In this document: positions 62,521-64,000 of the stretch, one piece after another
How the letters are laid out: the number at the start of each line of letters is the position of its first letter
Position numbering within the stretch: position 1 is the stretch's first letter
Made by a program: the position numbers and the translations under genes
Notes under the pieces: generated by a model
The model's database searches: none
Told to the model about the DNA's origin: nothing
What the model saw: only the letters and a program-made list of their open reading frames with translations
From: CALHRB01 sp964473465
Lineage (GTDB): Bacteria; Bacteroidota; Ignavibacteria; Kapaibacteriales; UBA2268
DNA: 64,000 nt
Assembly: GCA_964473465.1 (NCBI GenBank)
Contig: CAYYPE010000003.1
Coordinates: forward strand, 1-64,000
Direction: 5' to 3'

Positions 62521-63372
62521 TTGGATAATCGTTTCGAGAAAAAATATACTGTAGATTTTTTTAAAAACGGAAAAAATGGGACAAATAAGCATTTATATGA
62601 ATTGATTTCTGTTAATAAAAGGTTTGTTGATTTTCCGAAAATAAGTATAATCATTCCGGTTTTTCAGGAAGAAAAAATTTTGGAAAATACTTTAAGAATC
62701 TATAGTGATAGTTTAAGAAAAAAGTATGAATTCGAGTTGATAATCAGCGATGGAGGAAGCACAGACAGAACGGTTGAAATTGCCAAAAAATACGCAGACA
62801 TTATTGTAAAACATAATGAGTCAAGAAAACAAACCATTGCTGAAGGCAGGAACAAGGGGGCTTTGGTTTCAAGCGGTGAAATATTAGTTTTTATTAATGC
62901 CGATACTGTTCCGGAAAATCCAGAGAAGTTTTTTGAGTTCATAAATCAACTGACAGATGATAACAACGAATATAGCAAATTTGTAGCTATAGCGACAAAA
63001 GTCAATGTGTCAGAAAAAGAGAGGCTTCTGAAGGATTCAATCTTCTATTTTTTTCATAATTTATATGTTAGGTTTTTGAATGCTATTGGCTTCGGAATGG
63101 GAAGGGGAGAGTGTCAAATAATAAAGAGGTCTGTTTTCGAGAAAGTAGGGGGTTATAATCCAAAAATAATTGCCGGTGAGGATTTTGATTTATATCGAAG
63201 AATATCCGGCGTTGGAAAAATTGCTTTCGTAAATGATCTGGTTGTCCATGAGTCGCCAAGAAGATTCAGGAAATATGGCTACACAAAAATATTGATATCA
63301 TGGATTGTTAATTCTCTTTCTGTTATTTTTTTTGGTAAGTCTGTCTCCGAGGAATGGGAGCCAGTTAGATAA
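62521..63372 (+). CDS. Family 2 glycosyltransferase
   Basis: This 283-residue GT-A enzyme has SIIIPVFQEEKILENTLRIY, the nucleotide-binding LIISDGGSTDRTVEIAKKY, the metal-binding variant FINADTVPE (N-A-D for D-x-D) and GEDFDLYRRIS as the acceptor-side acid. It has an N-terminal extension of about 40 residues and a single weak hydrophobic stretch at the C-terminus. The start is TTG with a GAGAG site upstream. It probably adds a sugar to a lipid or polysaccharide; the substrate is not shown. Confidence 0.85.
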   Translation: MDNRFEKKYTVDFFKNGKNGTNKHLYELISVNKRFVDFPKISIIIPVFQEEKILENTLRIYSDSLRKKYEFELIISDGGSTDRTVEIAKKYADIIVKHNESRKQTIAEGRNKGALVSSGEILVFINADTVPENPEKFFEFINQLTDDNNEYSKFVAIATKVNVSEKERLLKDSIFYFFHNLYVRFLNAIGFGMGRGECQIIKRSVFEKVGGYNPKIIAGEDFDLYRRISGVGKIAFVNDLVVHESPRRFRKYGYTKILISWIVNSLSVIFFGKSVSEEWEPVR

Positions 63373-63418
63373 ATTTTGAAAAAACTAATGATTTTGTTAA
63401 TTACTTCGGTTTATATAA

Positions 63419-64000
63419 ATGAAACAAGTTATTGGAGCTTGTCTTGGAGCATCCTCAATTTCACTTGTAAAAATTGCTTCAGATAATGACAATATATCAA
63501 TCATTGATTATGTCAATCTTCCTCATAACGGAGACCCGAAAGGGGTTTTTCAGTCAAAACTTCTTGAATTCAACAAAAACTATCTTCCAGTGGTTGTTAC
63601 TGGTAGAAAATTCAGAAAGCTGGTTAACTTTACAAATATTTCTGAGCCTGAAGCAACCGAATTAGCCTTCAAACACCTTTATAAGGATACAGATAATTTC
63701 GTTGCCATAGCCTCTCTTGGTGGTGAAACATTTATGATTTATCCTCTTGACGAAAGCGGAAAAATTGTTGATGTTATCACAAGAAATCAATGTGCCTCGG
63801 GGACAGGGGAGTTCTTTCTGCAGCAATTAAAACGGATGAATTTAAATATTGATGAAGTTCTTGATATATCAAAAGGAGCTGAACCCTACAAAGTGTCAGG
63901 TCGCTGCTCGGTGTTTTGCAAATCTGATTGCACGCATGCTTTGAACAAGGGAATTCCCCAAGCTGAAGTTACCTCTGGTCTTGCACTGATGATGGCTGAG
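63419..64000 (+). CDS. Acyl-CoA dehydratase activase (BadF/BcrA/HgdC family), N-terminal part
   Basis: The gene starts with ATG at 63419 and runs off the window after 194 codons. The family motifs are clear: RNQCASGTGEFFLQQLKRM and GRCSVFCKSDCTHALNKG, whose cysteines are expected to take part in binding the bridging [4Fe-4S] cluster of the homodimer. These ATPases fire single electrons into 2-hydroxyacyl-CoA dehydratases or benzoyl-CoA reductases. The first phosphate loop reads GACLGASSISLVKI and lacks the usual Asp of D-x-G-S-T. The long YjiL-like members fused to dehydratase-like domains are the likely subtype. Confidence 0.88.
   Translation, partial: MKQVIGACLGASSISLVKIASDNDNISIIDYVNLPHNGDPKGVFQSKLLEFNKNYLPVVVTGRKFRKLVNFTNISEPEATELAFKHLYKDTDNFVAIASLGGETFMIYPLDESGKIVDVITRNQCASGTGEFFLQQLKRMNLNIDEVLDISKGAEPYKVSGRCSVFCKSDCTHALNKGIPQAEVTSGLALMMAE

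Noticed and set aside
1..64000. tRNA, rRNA, CRISPR arrays, insertion sequences and prophage genes
   Set aside because: No cloverleaf-like segments, regular repeat-spacer arrays, transposase motifs or phage structural genes were recognised on either strand; a tRNA scan would be needed to exclude small RNA genes.

Overview
The window is AT-rich bacterial chromosome with 51 protein genes, two of them cut by the window ends, and no rRNA, tRNA, CRISPR or insertion sequence that I can see. The lineage is best read as Bacteroidota in the wide sense (FCB group, perhaps the Ignavibacteria/Kapabacteria side). Five predicted exported proteins end in type IX secretion (T9SS) type A sorting domains. Many genes lack a clear Shine-Dalgarno site. 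Several promoters fit the Bacteroidota pattern TTTG-N19/20-TAnnTTTG. The lineage is an inference, because no ribosomal marker is present. The gene set points to an anaerobe or facultative anaerobe that handles low-potential electrons: a trimeric [FeFe]-hydrogenase, two 2-oxoacid:ferredoxin oxidoreductases, an electron-transfer flavoprotein and a 2-hydroxyacyl-CoA dehydratase-type activase.

Layout. Positions 1-720 hold the tail of a T9SS cargo gene carrying palindromic insertions, then a repeat-rich spacer. Positions 722-5191 (minus) are the hydrogenase operon hydB-hydA-hydC. Positions 5500-13256 (minus) carry pgk, gap, a bifunctional-nuclease-like gene, etfAB and uvrA. Positions 13354-21216 (minus) are a tightly packed moxR - DUF58 - T9SS BNR protein - BatD-like - BatA - dtd cluster, preceded by a GT39-like membrane gene. 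Positions 22911-28489 hold uvrC, an alkaline phosphatase on the opposite strand, and nadA-nadC. Positions 28526-39437 (minus) hold a beta-helix T9SS protein, parB-parA, a Nudix hydrolase, a giant VWA/cell-surface T9SS protein, a double-OmpA protein, an alkyladenine glycosylase and a HIT protein. Then come a PcfJ-like gene, an isocitrate/isopropylmalate dehydrogenase family gene and an arylsulfotransferase-like T9SS protein with fibronectin-type repeats. Positions 46362-51766 (minus) are an ABC-2 efflux operon under a TetR regulator. Divergent from it is a protoglobin followed by a MarR-type regulator with four clustered cysteines. Positions 53245-59167 hold two 2-oxoacid:ferredoxin oxidoreductases transcribed away from each other. 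The right end carries kdsD, a RodZ-like gene, a DUF2279 protein, a GT2 glycosyltransferase and the start of an acyl-CoA dehydratase activase.

How the genes fit together: the 2-oxoacid oxidoreductases would make reduced ferredoxin, which the hydrogenase could combine with NADH to evolve H2; Pgk and Gap supply the glycolytic NADH. The most interesting under-described signals are: (1) the protoglobin / Cys4-MarR module, with one palindrome inside a promoter spacer and a second overlapping a non-ATG start; (2) the T9SS cargo gene embedded in a moxR/Bat operon; (3) the tandem intact/degenerate [2Fe-2S] domains of the hydrogenase flavoprotein subunit; (4) palindromic peptide insertions in a sorting domain.
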